DNA of 64,000 nt from Marinomonas aquimarina (GTDB lineage: Bacteria; Pseudomonadota; Gammaproteobacteria; Pseudomonadales; Marinomonadaceae). A program made the translations under genes and the position numbers. Below, piece after piece: positions 29,214 through 37,941 of this stretch (its first letter is position 1; every line of letters begins with the position of its first letter). The notes beneath the pieces were generated by a model that saw only the letters and a list, made by a program, of their open reading frames with translations, was not told the origin of the DNA and searched no databases. Location: contig NZ_FLOC01000001.1 in NCBI RefSeq assembly GCF_900089755.1, positions 186,001 to 250,000 on the forward strand. The letters are read 5' to 3'.

Positions 29214-29867
29214 ATGTCGTACTACACGTTAACCGCAATGGAAGCTCGTATCATTGGTTGCCTGATCGAGAAGTCTATCGTCACGCCAGACCACTACCCA
29301 TTGAGCATCAATGCGTTAACCAATGCTTGCAATCAAAAGTCCAGCCGTGACCCCGTGGTCAATTACACTGAGCTGGAAGTACAGGATACGGTTGATGCGT
29401 TGGTGGCACGCAGCCTAGTGACGGAAGAGTTTTATCAAGGCAGCCGCGTCGCTAAGTACCAGCACCGTTTTTGCAATACCGAGTTCTCTGACCTGCAGTT
29501 TACAGCGGCAGAAACCGCACTGGTGTGCATGCTGTTATTACGCGGCGCGCAAACCCCAGGAGAGCTGCGCTCACGCAGTGGTCGATTGCATGCGTTTGCC
29601 AGCATTCAAGAAGTCGAACAAGCCTTGACCAGCCTTAAAGAGAAAGCCGCGGGGCCATTTGTCGAGCAGTTGCCGCGGGAACCAGGCAAGCGTGAAACAC
29701 GCTATCAGGAGCTGTTTTGCAGCGAAAGCAATATCGATGTCAGTGCCGAAGAGCTGGTGCAAGCCTCCACTAATGAAGATTTATTGACACGCATCGATAC
29801 CCTTGAACAAATTGTGGCAGACTTAAACGCACGCCTCGCTGCGCTTGAGGCCAACACTGGGCTATAA
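29214..29867 (+). CDS. yceH: YceH family (UPF0502, DUF480) protein
   Basis: A 217-residue protein with the YceH hallmarks LTAMEARIIGCLIEKSIVTPDHYPLS, NQKSSRDPVV and LLLRGAQTPGELRSRSGRLH. The fold is two winged-helix domains. The last 30 residues (about 187-217) are a predicted coiled coil (RIDTLEQIVADLNARLAALE). The function of the family is not established. AGGAGAAAAAG precedes the ATG. Confidence 0.92.
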   Translation: MSYYTLTAMEARIIGCLIEKSIVTPDHYPLSINALTNACNQKSSRDPVVNYTELEVQDTVDALVARSLVTEEFYQGSRVAKYQHRFCNTEFSDLQFTAAETALVCMLLLRGAQTPGELRSRSGRLHAFASIQEVEQALTSLKEKAAGPFVEQLPREPGKRETRYQELFCSESNIDVSAEELVQASTNEDLLTRIDTLEQIVADLNARLAALEANTGL

Positions 29868-29912
29868 TTTGATTTGACTTGTCACTCACCTTCTTCCACT
29901 TAGGAGCCTCCC

Positions 29913-30959
29913 ATGAATGAAGTACGTTGGGGAATCATCGGTACCGGAAGCATCGCGCAAGCGTTCGCGGCAGACTTTAACTATGCCCAAACTGGCGTTT
30001 TGAGAGCCGTCGCATCGCGTAGCAAAGAGGCTGCGGATGACTTTGCAGAGCGCTTTGATATTGAACTGGCGATGATGGACTACTTCTCGCTGATCAATAG
30101 CCACGAAGTGGATGTCATCTATATTGGCGTGCCCAATTCATTACACTTTGAACTCAGCAAAGCCTGCATTATGGCGGGAAAACATGTGCTCTGTGAAAAG
30201 CCATTTACCTTAAATGCAATACAGGCCGAAGAGCTGTTTGAGTTAGCGAAAAAGCACAATGTGTTTGTGATGGAAGCCATGTGGACGCGCTTTAATCCAG
30301 CCGTTGAACAGGCATTAGAATGGGTTGAAGAAGGTGAAATTGGGGTGTTACAAAGCATACAAGCCAGCTTTTGCTTCAACGGCTCACAAGACCCAAGTGA
30401 GCGCCTACTGAATAATGAACTCGGCGGTGGCGCTCTGCTAGACGTGGGGATTTACCCCATTTTCCTAGCGCAGCTGTTCCTCGGCAAACCGGACTTTATT
30501 CAAAACCAAGCGTTAGTGGGCGACACTGATGTAGACGTTTTCGAGCAGTTATTACTGGGCTGGGATGAAGGCCAATTGGCCGCTTTAGAATCGTCCATCA
30601 TCAGTCAACAGCCGAACCGTGCGGTACTCTCAGGCAGCGCCGGCTACATTGAGTTTGGCCAGAACTGGTACCAGAGCAAAAACCTTACCTTGGTCAAAGA
30701 AGACGGCGCGGAACACGCAATCGAGTTCGACGTCCCGGGCACAGGTTATCAATTTGAAATCGAAGAAGTGAACCGCTGCATCGATGAAGGTCTGCTACAA
30801 AGCCCTAACCACAGCTGGCAAGACACTTTGAACCTCCTCGCCACCATGGATGAAATTCGTCAAGACATTGGCGTCTTCTACCCAGGCGAGCCCGAGCCCT
30901 GTGAGCACGATTGTGACATTGAGCACCACCATCACGAGCACGGTCACCACAAACACTAA
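29913..30959 (+). CDS. Gfo/Idh/MocA family oxidoreductase with His-rich tail
   Basis: A 348-residue NAD(P)-dependent oxidoreductase. The Rossmann start is RWGIIGTGSIAQAFAADF, the EKP motif (CEKPFTLNA) carries the catalytic Lys, and GGGALLDVGIYPI matches the substrate domain. The protein resembles dihydrodiol/trans-1,2-dihydrobenzene-diol dehydrogenases. The last 19 residues are dominated by His, Glu and Cys (HHHHEHGHHKH at the end), an unusual metal-binding-like tail. Substrate unknown. Confidence 0.85.
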   Translation: MNEVRWGIIGTGSIAQAFAADFNYAQTGVLRAVASRSKEAADDFAERFDIELAMMDYFSLINSHEVDVIYIGVPNSLHFELSKACIMAGKHVLCEKPFTLNAIQAEELFELAKKHNVFVMEAMWTRFNPAVEQALEWVEEGEIGVLQSIQASFCFNGSQDPSERLLNNELGGGALLDVGIYPIFLAQLFLGKPDFIQNQALVGDTDVDVFEQLLLGWDEGQLAALESSIISQQPNRAVLSGSAGYIEFGQNWYQSKNLTLVKEDGAEHAIEFDVPGTGYQFEIEEVNRCIDEGLLQSPNHSWQDTLNLLATMDEIRQDIGVFYPGEPEPCEHDCDIEHHHHEHGHHKH

Positions 30960-30986
30960 GCCATTTTAAAACCAGAGCGGCACGCG

Positions 30987-31913
30987 CTAGCCCAACCACA
31001 AGTGAGCCAGCGCGATGCTAACTGGTACCGTCAGCAAAGACATGGCCGTTTGTAAGGTAATAAACGCGGCCAAACTGTCCGCATCGCCGCCCAATTGTTT
31101 CGCCAGCGCATAGCCCGACGTAGCGGTTGGCACAATACCAAACAACAAGGCAACATAGGCTGCTAAGCCATTGATCTCCAATAGGTAGCACACCAGTAAT
31201 ACGACACTTGGGAAAACTAAAAAGCGCCCAGCAGCCGATAGCCAAAAGCTGGCGCCAATGGCCCGAACAGTGGTTAAACGCACCCCCGCTCCCACGGCAA
31301 GCAGCACCAGTGGTAAGGTTGCCTGCGCCAACATTTGCGCCATATCAGACACAATTGGGATCGGCGTTAAGCCCAACGCATTTAAACCAAGTCCTGCAGC
31401 AATGGCTAAAATAAGTGGGTTTCTGAGCAATTCTTTGGCAATCAGTTTCGCTAACGACTGCTGCTTCTGACCATGCATGGAGACCATGCTCACCACCAAG
31501 AAGACATTCACCGAAGGAATCAACACCGCCGCCCCCAAGGCTGCCAACACCAGTCCCTCAGCACCATATAAGCGCTCTGCCAGCGCCAGCGTAATAAAGG
31601 TATTAAAACGTACCGCGGCTTGCAGCATCGAGGTGGTGGTGGGAGCAGACACTTGTAACCAGCGGGCGGTGATAAATATCACCAAGGCTGTCACCGCCAA
31701 AGCGCTGACCAACACCATGCCATAACGAAGTAACATGGGGTTGGCGAAATCAATCACACTGGTTTTCGAAAACAGCAACGCGGGAAACAAACACCAATAC
31801 ACCAGTTTATCGACACCTTGCCAAAAGCCGTCAAATGGAAAGCGCCAACGCTGTAGTAAGCCGCCCATCATGAGCAATAAAAACACCGGTAGTATGGCAA
31901 TAAATAATTCCAT
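30987..31913 (-). CDS. AEC family (auxin efflux carrier-like) transporter
   Basis: A 308-residue membrane protein with about ten hydrophobic segments in a two-half arrangement, typical of PF03547 permeases (LPVFLLLMMGGLLQRW at the start, ELLRNPLILAIAAGLGLNALG in the middle). Bacterial members export or import carboxylates such as malonate or malate; substrate here unknown. Monocistronic, convergent with the oxidoreductase gene. Confidence 0.85.
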   Translation of the reverse strand: MELFIAILPVFLLLMMGGLLQRWRFPFDGFWQGVDKLVYWCLFPALLFSKTSVIDFANPMLLRYGMVLVSALAVTALVIFITARWLQVSAPTTTSMLQAAVRFNTFITLALAERLYGAEGLVLAALGAAVLIPSVNVFLVVSMVSMHGQKQQSLAKLIAKELLRNPLILAIAAGLGLNALGLTPIPIVSDMAQMLAQATLPLVLLAVGAGVRLTTVRAIGASFWLSAAGRFLVFPSVVLLVCYLLEINGLAAYVALLFGIVPTATSGYALAKQLGGDADSLAAFITLQTAMSLLTVPVSIALAHLWLG

Positions 31914-32083
31914 TCGTTTTCGTTCCAGATCAGCTAGTTAACAAGATAAGAGAGCGTTCCAAACAAGAAAACAATCAATAAAATCGATAAATACTCTCGA
32001 AATATTGTATTTTTAATTTACTTTTTCGATATATAAACTGAATTCATTGATTCAAATCGAGTCGCAACAGTTTGGAGTACAGC

Positions 32084-32779
32084 ATGATCACCTTACGCCC
32101 CGCAAGCGAACGTGGCCAAGCCGATTTTGGTTGGCTCAACAGTTACCATAGCTTTTCTTTTGGTCACTACTACGACCCTAAGCATATGGGATTTTCTGCT
32201 TTACGCGTCATCAACGACGATACCGTACAGCCGCGTATGGGCTTTGACACCCATGGCCATAAAGACATGGAGATCATTAGTCTGGTGACCCAAGGCACCA
32301 TTGCCCACAAGGACAGTGCCGGAAATATTCGCGAACTGCCGGCGGGAGAATATCAACTAATGTCTGCTGGCTCAGGTATTTTCCATAGTGAGTTTAATGC
32401 CTCAGACGCTGAGCGCCTAAAATTTCTACAAATTTGGATTCAGCCAAACCGTTTTGGCGGTGAACCCAGCTATCAGCAAAAAAGCTTTGGCGAGGCCGAG
32501 GGCTTTACCACTATCATCAGCCCAGACGGTCGCGCAGGCACTTTGCAAATTAAGCAAGATGCTTCCCTGATCCAGCTGATCATGCAGCAAACACAAGATG
32601 CCACTTGGTCAGCCGATCCTGAGCGCCGTTATTATGTGCATGTGGTGGAAGGTCGCTTGCTGCTACAAAACGAAGTGGTCCTGTGCCAAGGGGATGGCGC
32701 CAAACTTGAGCAATTAGACGCTATTCACTTTAGCAAGCAGTCAGAGCGACTGAAAGTGATTCTATTTGATCTCCCCTAA
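32084..32779 (+). CDS. Pirin family protein (YhaK-like)
   Basis: A 231-residue bicupin. The metal-binding cupin motif is GFDTHGHKDMEIISLV with a later HSEFN, and the N-terminus RPASERGQADFGWLNSYHSFSFGHYYDP is the pirin/YhaK hallmark. Some members have quercetinase activity, others respond to redox or chlorine stress. ATG 32084 has TTTGGAG upstream. Its last 18 bp overlap the convergent c-di-GMP gene. Confidence 0.9.
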   Translation: MITLRPASERGQADFGWLNSYHSFSFGHYYDPKHMGFSALRVINDDTVQPRMGFDTHGHKDMEIISLVTQGTIAHKDSAGNIRELPAGEYQLMSAGSGIFHSEFNASDAERLKFLQIWIQPNRFGGEPSYQQKSFGEAEGFTTIISPDGRAGTLQIKQDASLIQLIMQQTQDATWSADPERRYYVHVVEGRLLLQNEVVLCQGDGAKLEQLDAIHFSKQSERLKVILFDLP

Positions 32780-35167
32780 ATGAACCTGATTACGAGTTGT
32801 GTCTTGGGCTCGCAGCAAGGCTTCTGCACCCTCGGTTAGCAAGGGTTTCGCATACAGATACCCTTGCCCCAAGTCACAACCAAACTTAGCTAATATGGCC
32901 GCTTGCGCTGGCGTTTCAATGCCTTCTGCAATGACTTTGAGTTTGAGCTTATGGGCCATGGTAATAATGGCCTCACACAGGTCTTTTTCCATACGCTCTT
33001 CGGCCAACTCACTGACAAATGAACGGTCAATTTTGATAAAATCAATGTCTAACCTATTCAAGTAAGACAATGCAGAATAACCTGTACCAAAGTCATCCAA
33101 GGCGACGTTAATCCCTTCATCACGAAACGCTAACAACTGATTTGAGACGACTTCGGTATGATGCATCAACATATTCTCGGTAATCTCTAAGCTCACCGCA
33201 GCGCCTGGCACACCTTGGGCATGCAGAAACTCAAACCAATCGGACATGTGCTTATCGGGTGCAGACAGCTGATACGGCGAGATATTAATGCTCATGATTA
33301 AGTGCTCACCAAACCGCTTACGCCAATCGGCAAGCTGGCGAATCGACTCTTTAAACACATAATCACCAATCTCAGAGATGAGGCCAGACTCTTCGGCAAT
33401 GGGAATAAATATATCGGGGGTTATCATGCCTCTACGGGGATGTCGCCATCTGAGCAAGGCTTCAAATTTACGGATGCGGCCATCTTGCATCTCGACAATC
33501 GGCTGGTATACCAAAAACAACTCATTATGTGGCAGCGCTTGACGCAGGTCGTTGATCAAACTCTGCCTTTCAATGGTCTGCTGATGCAGTTCAAAACTGA
33601 AGAAGCACCAGCAGCTTCGTCCAGCGGCTTTGGCAGAATACATGGCCTCATCGGCATATTGCAGCAAGGCAGACGGCTCAACACTGTCAAATGGTGCTTG
33701 GGTAATACCGATGCTGGCGGAGATGTAGACTTCATCCTGATTGAGGTAATACGGCTGTTCCAAGCCAGACAGAATCCTTTTCGCCAATTCAGTGAGGCTC
33801 AACTGAGACTGCCCATAAGGCACTAGGATGGTAAATTCATCTCCGCCGATCCGAGCAAGCTCGGCACCATTAGGAATGTATTGCAGCAGTCGTTTGGCCA
33901 CCTCGCGCAGCAAATGATCCCCCCACTGATGTCCATGGATATCATTGATCTCTTTAAATCGATCTAAATCCAAATACAACAACGCAAACGGCTCCCCTTC
34001 CCGCTTCGCAGACAGAGATAAGCTTTGCAGACGCTCTTTAAAATAACGGCGATTATGCAGCTCGGTCAGAGGATCCTGGGTGGCTTGCTTGGCTACTAAT
34101 GTCCGCGCTTGGTCACTCTCTTTCAGTGCCAAATCTAAGCGTTTATTGGTGCGCACGACGTACAACACCACCGACATTAATATCAACATGATGCCTGATG
34201 CCACCGCTACGACGATCATAACCTCGCGCCAATCTTTTTCTATCATCGGCGTATACAAGGCAGCACCCACGTCAAAGTCGTCGTTGAGCTTACCAATGGC
34301 TTGATAGGCTTGCGCCACATCATACCAACGTGATTCATTCAAATAGCCCACTTCGACTAAATTCGGCTGGATCAAGCTGTAGGTTTCTTTGGCTTCAAAC
34401 GCTAAGTAGTCACGGTCATAGTCACTGTGATAGATGGATACAATCCACTGAATCACTATTTCAGGATACTTCAGGGCATACGCCCAACCACGTAAACTGG
34501 CTTCTCGAAAGGCGGCCACTCGCTCAGGGTTGTATTGGATCTCTTCCTCCGAGGTAAACAGATTATCGCCGGAGAAATCAATGCCCGCGGAACGAGGAGA
34601 AAAGGTACGATAAGGATGGTTTTGCTGTGCCAAAAAATACGGCTCAATGGTGCTGTTGGCACTCATAATGTCAACGCGCTGATCGACTAAGTCTTGCGGA
34701 TCAAAGGAGTGATTGAGGAACTCCAGCTCATATAACTTAACGCCTTGCTGCTGCAAATACAGTATCAACTCATCCGAAGAGGCCTCTAACATGGCACGCT
34801 GCCCTTGCCAGTCGTCAAAGTCTAACAGTTGATCTTGAGTCACAAAAATCATCGGCGAATGCTGAAATACCACAGCCAGAATCACAAACGGACGTCCGCG
34901 GCTGCGCTCTACCAGCAAGGAACTGTTTCCGATACCGTAATCCGCTTTACCAGTGGCGACCTCACTGTACACATTGGTGCGCGCAGAGCCTTCAATAAAC
35001 TCTACATCCAAGCCCGCATCGCGGTAATAACCCAGTTGCTGGGCAGCGTAATACCCAGCAAAAGCAAAGCTGTGCTGCCACTTTAGCTGTAGACGAATTT
35101 TGTCATCCGCCGCACTGGCTAGTGGGCCAAACAGTAGAAAGATAAAACAGATGCAAGTTCTAATCAC
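32762..35167 (-). CDS. NMT1-type solute-binding sensor fused to GGDEF and EAL domains
   Basis: An 801-residue inner-membrane c-di-GMP protein. Signal peptide about residues 1-20, a periplasmic NMT1/THI5-like binding domain about 24-245 (LQLKWQHSFAFAGYYAA, ATGKADYGIGNS), membrane helix about 315-337, GGDEF about 360-515 with intact GGDEF at 441-445, and EAL about 530-790 with EALLRW, DDFGTGYSALSYL and AEGIET intact. The RxxD inhibitory site before GGDEF is absent. Both synthesis and hydrolysis of c-di-GMP are possible, controlled by a small periplasmic ligand. GTG start with TAGGAG upstream. Confidence 0.9.
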   Translation of the reverse strand: MIRTCICFIFLLFGPLASAADDKIRLQLKWQHSFAFAGYYAAQQLGYYRDAGLDVEFIEGSARTNVYSEVATGKADYGIGNSSLLVERSRGRPFVILAVVFQHSPMIFVTQDQLLDFDDWQGQRAMLEASSDELILYLQQQGVKLYELEFLNHSFDPQDLVDQRVDIMSANSTIEPYFLAQQNHPYRTFSPRSAGIDFSGDNLFTSEEEIQYNPERVAAFREASLRGWAYALKYPEIVIQWIVSIYHSDYDRDYLAFEAKETYSLIQPNLVEVGYLNESRWYDVAQAYQAIGKLNDDFDVGAALYTPMIEKDWREVMIVVAVASGIMLILMSVVLYVVRTNKRLDLALKESDQARTLVAKQATQDPLTELHNRRYFKERLQSLSLSAKREGEPFALLYLDLDRFKEINDIHGHQWGDHLLREVAKRLLQYIPNGAELARIGGDEFTILVPYGQSQLSLTELAKRILSGLEQPYYLNQDEVYISASIGITQAPFDSVEPSALLQYADEAMYSAKAAGRSCWCFFSFELHQQTIERQSLINDLRQALPHNELFLVYQPIVEMQDGRIRKFEALLRWRHPRRGMITPDIFIPIAEESGLISEIGDYVFKESIRQLADWRKRFGEHLIMSINISPYQLSAPDKHMSDWFEFLHAQGVPGAAVSLEITENMLMHHTEVVSNQLLAFRDEGINVALDDFGTGYSALSYLNRLDIDFIKIDRSFVSELAEERMEKDLCEAIITMAHKLKLKVIAEGIETPAQAAILAKFGCDLGQGYLYAKPLLTEGAEALLRAQDTTRNQVHLGEIK

Positions 35168-35267
35168 AACGAACTCCTAATCTTCCACCGCTTCGCAGAA
35201 GAGTTGTGAATTGCGTTTTGAGTCGAAGTGGCAGATGCCTGTTATCACAGGTTGCTGCGCCTTCTTT

Positions 35268-35303
35268 TTAGGTTAGATGTAAACCATCTACATCTCTACC
35301 TAA
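35268..35303. promoter_or_regulatory. Imperfect inverted repeat upstream of two c-di-GMP genes
   Basis: TTAGGT-T-AGATGT (35268-35280) is mirrored by ACATCT-CT-ACCTAA (35290-35303) with a 9-nt centre, in the 265-bp region between the divergent GGDEF-EAL and EAL genes. It could be a shared operator. Confidence 0.35.
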
Positions 35304-35432
35304 TCAAAAAAACAAGCCATTTTCATGCCAATAAAATAAATTGATCTATATCAAACACGACTAATATGTGAAAACTGTTACAGGTGACTTGTTTTATAGT
35401 AATTTCAAGATAAGCTAAAAGCAGATACCCTA

Positions 35433-36203
35433 ATGAGAACTGTCATGCAACCAATTGATTTTACAGAGCTTAGCTGCAAGGAATGCGCCAAGGCATGTGA
35501 CCTGGGGTTTGATTTTAGTATGGCATTTCAACCGATTGTCGATATCTCGACACGTACGGTGTTTGCCAAGGAAGCGCTGGTGCGCGGCCTGAATGGCGAA
35601 GGGGCGGCTGAAGTCTTTAAACAGGTCAACGAAAGCAATCGCTATCGCTTTGACCAAAGCTGTCGAGTTAAAGCCATTCGCTTGGCAGCGGAGCTCGGCG
35701 TACAATCTTTTCTGTGCATTAACTTCCTGCCCAACGCGATCTACAAACCCGAACTCTGCATTCGCACCACCTTGGCCGCCGCTGAGACCTACGGCTTCGA
35801 TCGCACGAAAATCATTTTCGAATTTACTGAAAACGAGCGCATTTTCGATCAACAGCATCTGCTCAATATCATCAAGCACTATCAACAGATCGGCTTTCAA
35901 ACCGCGATTGACTATTTTGGTTCTGGGTATAACGGGCTGGCTCAACTAGCCGATCTCAAAACCAAGTTCACTAAAATCGATATGGAACTGATACGGAATA
36001 TTGATCAAGATCCAGCACGCCAAACAATCCTTCGCCATACGGTGAAGATGTTGGCAGAGCTAGGTCAAAGAGTGATTGCAGAAGGCATCGAAACCAAAGC
36101 GGAATACGAAACCTTAAGAGATATGGGCATTACTCTATTTCAGGGCTATTTGTTTGCCAAACCGACCTTTGAGCGCATCCCTGAGATACATTGGCCAGAC
36201 TAA
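35433..36203 (+). CDS. Stand-alone EAL domain protein
   Basis: A 256-residue EAL protein with no membrane segment. EAL is at 47-49 (AKEALVRG); the Asn (LCINFLPN), Glu (EFTENE), Lys (KIDMELI), Glu (AEGIET) and Gln (FQGYLFAKP) sites are present, but DDFGTG is D160-Y161-F-G-S-G, so one of two metal-binding Asp is replaced. A cysteine cluster (C15, C18, C22) precedes the domain. It may be a weak or inactive phosphodiesterase, or a c-di-GMP binder. Start could also be ATG 35445. Confidence 0.85.
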   Translation: MRTVMQPIDFTELSCKECAKACDLGFDFSMAFQPIVDISTRTVFAKEALVRGLNGEGAAEVFKQVNESNRYRFDQSCRVKAIRLAAELGVQSFLCINFLPNAIYKPELCIRTTLAAAETYGFDRTKIIFEFTENERIFDQQHLLNIIKHYQQIGFQTAIDYFGSGYNGLAQLADLKTKFTKIDMELIRNIDQDPARQTILRHTVKMLAELGQRVIAEGIETKAEYETLRDMGITLFQGYLFAKPTFERIPEIHWPD

Positions 36204-36229
36204 AAAGCCTGTTAAAAAACAGGCTTTAA
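36202..36229. terminator. Terminator between the EAL gene and the small exported protein gene
   Basis: Perfect 10-bp stem AAAGCCTGTT / AACAGGCTTT around AAAA, between convergent genes. Confidence 0.8.
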
Positions 36230-36238
36230 GCGTGCTAA

Positions 36239-36433
36239 TTAGCTGTTGAGCTCATAAATACCTTCCCGTTGGCACTCACCAGACAGCTGCCACATGATTT
36301 GCTCATCGGTGATTTGGCGCAGATTTTCCGACTTACAGTTTTCCACGTTCGCTTCAAACGCATTATCGGAGTCGGAAGAGAAAATAACGAAAAGTGCGAC
36401 AGCCAATGCGCCTGCCATGTAAACATATTTCAT
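36239..36433 (-). CDS. Small exported or membrane-anchored protein, unknown
   Basis: A 64-residue protein: a hydrophobic N-terminus (MKYVYMAGALAVALFVIFSS) that is a signal peptide or anchor, then an acidic domain with two cysteines (NCKSEN and SGECQREG) that could form a disulfide in the periplasm. ATG 36433 has AAGGGAA upstream and a terminator follows, both supporting a real gene. Family unknown to me. Confidence 0.6.
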   Translation of the reverse strand: MKYVYMAGALAVALFVIFSSDSDNAFEANVENCKSENLRQITDEQIMWQLSGECQREGIYELNS

Positions 36434-36604
36434 AACCAATATTCCCTTGCTTACAGCTATTATTTAACGATACATCTTTCAGGTAGTGGACGACATGGCT
36501 ACCTAACGTATTGCTGCTTATAAGCATTTATAATCTACCCTTTATAGACCGAAATCAACAAATGAAAACCACTTTTATTTAAAAAGATTGTCAAGTCTCT
36601 GACA

Positions 36605-37831
36605 CTATCCTGAATGTTGCGCCAGAATCAGTAAATTTCGCGGGGTTAATGCCTTATCACAGAAGGCTTCCACGGTGACACGATAGCCAGCCTCTTCTAA
36701 GCGCAAGGCACGATCTAAAATTAACCAAAGCTCTAACGGGCGCCGAAAATACTGACAAATGGCTTCGACCTTAGCTACCTGCTCACTGCGCTGCTGGCCA
36801 ATCTCTTGATAACCGTCGAAACTGTGTTGCGCCACGTACTGAGACAAGGATTTTTGCTCAGCCGCCCAGGTTGCAAACGCAACAAAACCCTGCCCTAACA
36901 AGGCTTTGTTGCAGGATGGCACATTAAGGTAGCGATCCGCTCCCGTAACGTGCCTTTGCCAAGCATCAAACCCTAGGCGATAAACCAATTCAGTGTGCTT
37001 TAAGCGCTGCTCCCGTTGCCCCGCCGTGACGACTTCTTTCACGGCAAGCTTAAGGTTTTCCCGAGTTAGAGTGATTTGGGCGTGGCGCGCCACTTGGGAT
37101 AATGGCTGATATTGCTCGTCCCGTGTTAAGTGATAGCAACAGGGGGATATGGCAAAATACTTCAGTTGCGCGGCAATGCCTTGCTCAATCAGAGTCGTGT
37201 GTAGATCACCGCAAGCATGCAATGCTATGGCACTTTGGGCCTGCCGTAAGGGCTCTAGACCTTCCCCCTGCAACACATCTGCATGAATGAAACGCTGTGG
37301 CAACTGACGTTGCTTGGCTTCCTTCTGTCCGGCTTGGCACAAGCTAGCTTGCCATTCCGCACTGCACACCGTTACTTGATGCTGATACGCAATCAGTTTA
37401 CCTAGATGCCCTTTACCTGCGCACCATTCGAGCACCGGTGACAGAGGTGCAACCGCTTGTGAAAACGCCTGTATCTGTTGCCACTTACGTCCTTTGATCC
37501 CCGCCGAAAAATGGCTATCAGGTTCTACTAAGGGGCGATGAGCAATGCTCTGCCATGGCCACTCGAGGCGTTCGAAGCCCGCCACACACCTTTCTAAAGC
37601 TTGCTCTACTTGGTTGACATCCGGCGCTTGCGGCAGTGCTTGCAACCAATCACAGAGCTCGGGGAAACGCGTCAGCCATGGCCAATCTAGGGCATGAAAG
37701 CTTGGCACATCCCACAATGACTGATGCTGGGCCAACCAATGATCTAAGGTTTTAAAAAGGTCTGTGTATGAAGAACAGGACAGTTGTTTTGAGGTGTTCA
37801 ATTTTTTATACAGTTTATTGAAAGTTCGCAT
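36605..37831 (-). CDS. Methyltransferase-domain protein (RRNAD1/METTL25-like fold)
   Basis: A 408-residue protein with a class I methyltransferase domain around residues 120-270: motif I-like LEWCAGKGHLGKLIAY, then IALHACGDLHTTLIEQG and ISPCCYHLTR, the pattern seen in METTL25/RRNAD1-type proteins. N- and C-terminal parts are helical and less recognisable. Substrate unknown. Monocistronic, divergent from tyrB. Confidence 0.7.
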   Translation of the reverse strand: MRTFNKLYKKLNTSKQLSCSSYTDLFKTLDHWLAQHQSLWDVPSFHALDWPWLTRFPELCDWLQALPQAPDVNQVEQALERCVAGFERLEWPWQSIAHRPLVEPDSHFSAGIKGRKWQQIQAFSQAVAPLSPVLEWCAGKGHLGKLIAYQHQVTVCSAEWQASLCQAGQKEAKQRQLPQRFIHADVLQGEGLEPLRQAQSAIALHACGDLHTTLIEQGIAAQLKYFAISPCCYHLTRDEQYQPLSQVARHAQITLTRENLKLAVKEVVTAGQREQRLKHTELVYRLGFDAWQRHVTGADRYLNVPSCNKALLGQGFVAFATWAAEQKSLSQYVAQHSFDGYQEIGQQRSEQVAKVEAICQYFRRPLELWLILDRALRLEEAGYRVTVEAFCDKALTPRNLLILAQHSG

Positions 37832-37941
37832 TTGTTAACGCATGAATGAATTGTATTTTAGCGTCAAACGGGCAGAATATGGGAACCTTTTCAGTTCCAT
37901 ACGACAAGAACTTTCCGTAACCAGTAAGGAAAACACCCACT

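Noticed and set aside
33302..33826. 174-residue plus-strand open frame inside the GGDEF-EAL gene
   Set aside because: Antisense shadow of a well-supported gene with all catalytic motifs on the other strand.
35168..35267. Possible riboswitch in the leader of the NMT1-GGDEF-EAL gene
   Set aside because: Only a 5-bp hairpin (CCTGT/ACAGG) is visible; TPP-type conserved segments are absent.
35430..35945. 171-residue minus-strand open frame opposite the EAL gene
   Set aside because: Antisense to the EAL domain whose motifs are intact; no ribosome binding site or family match.
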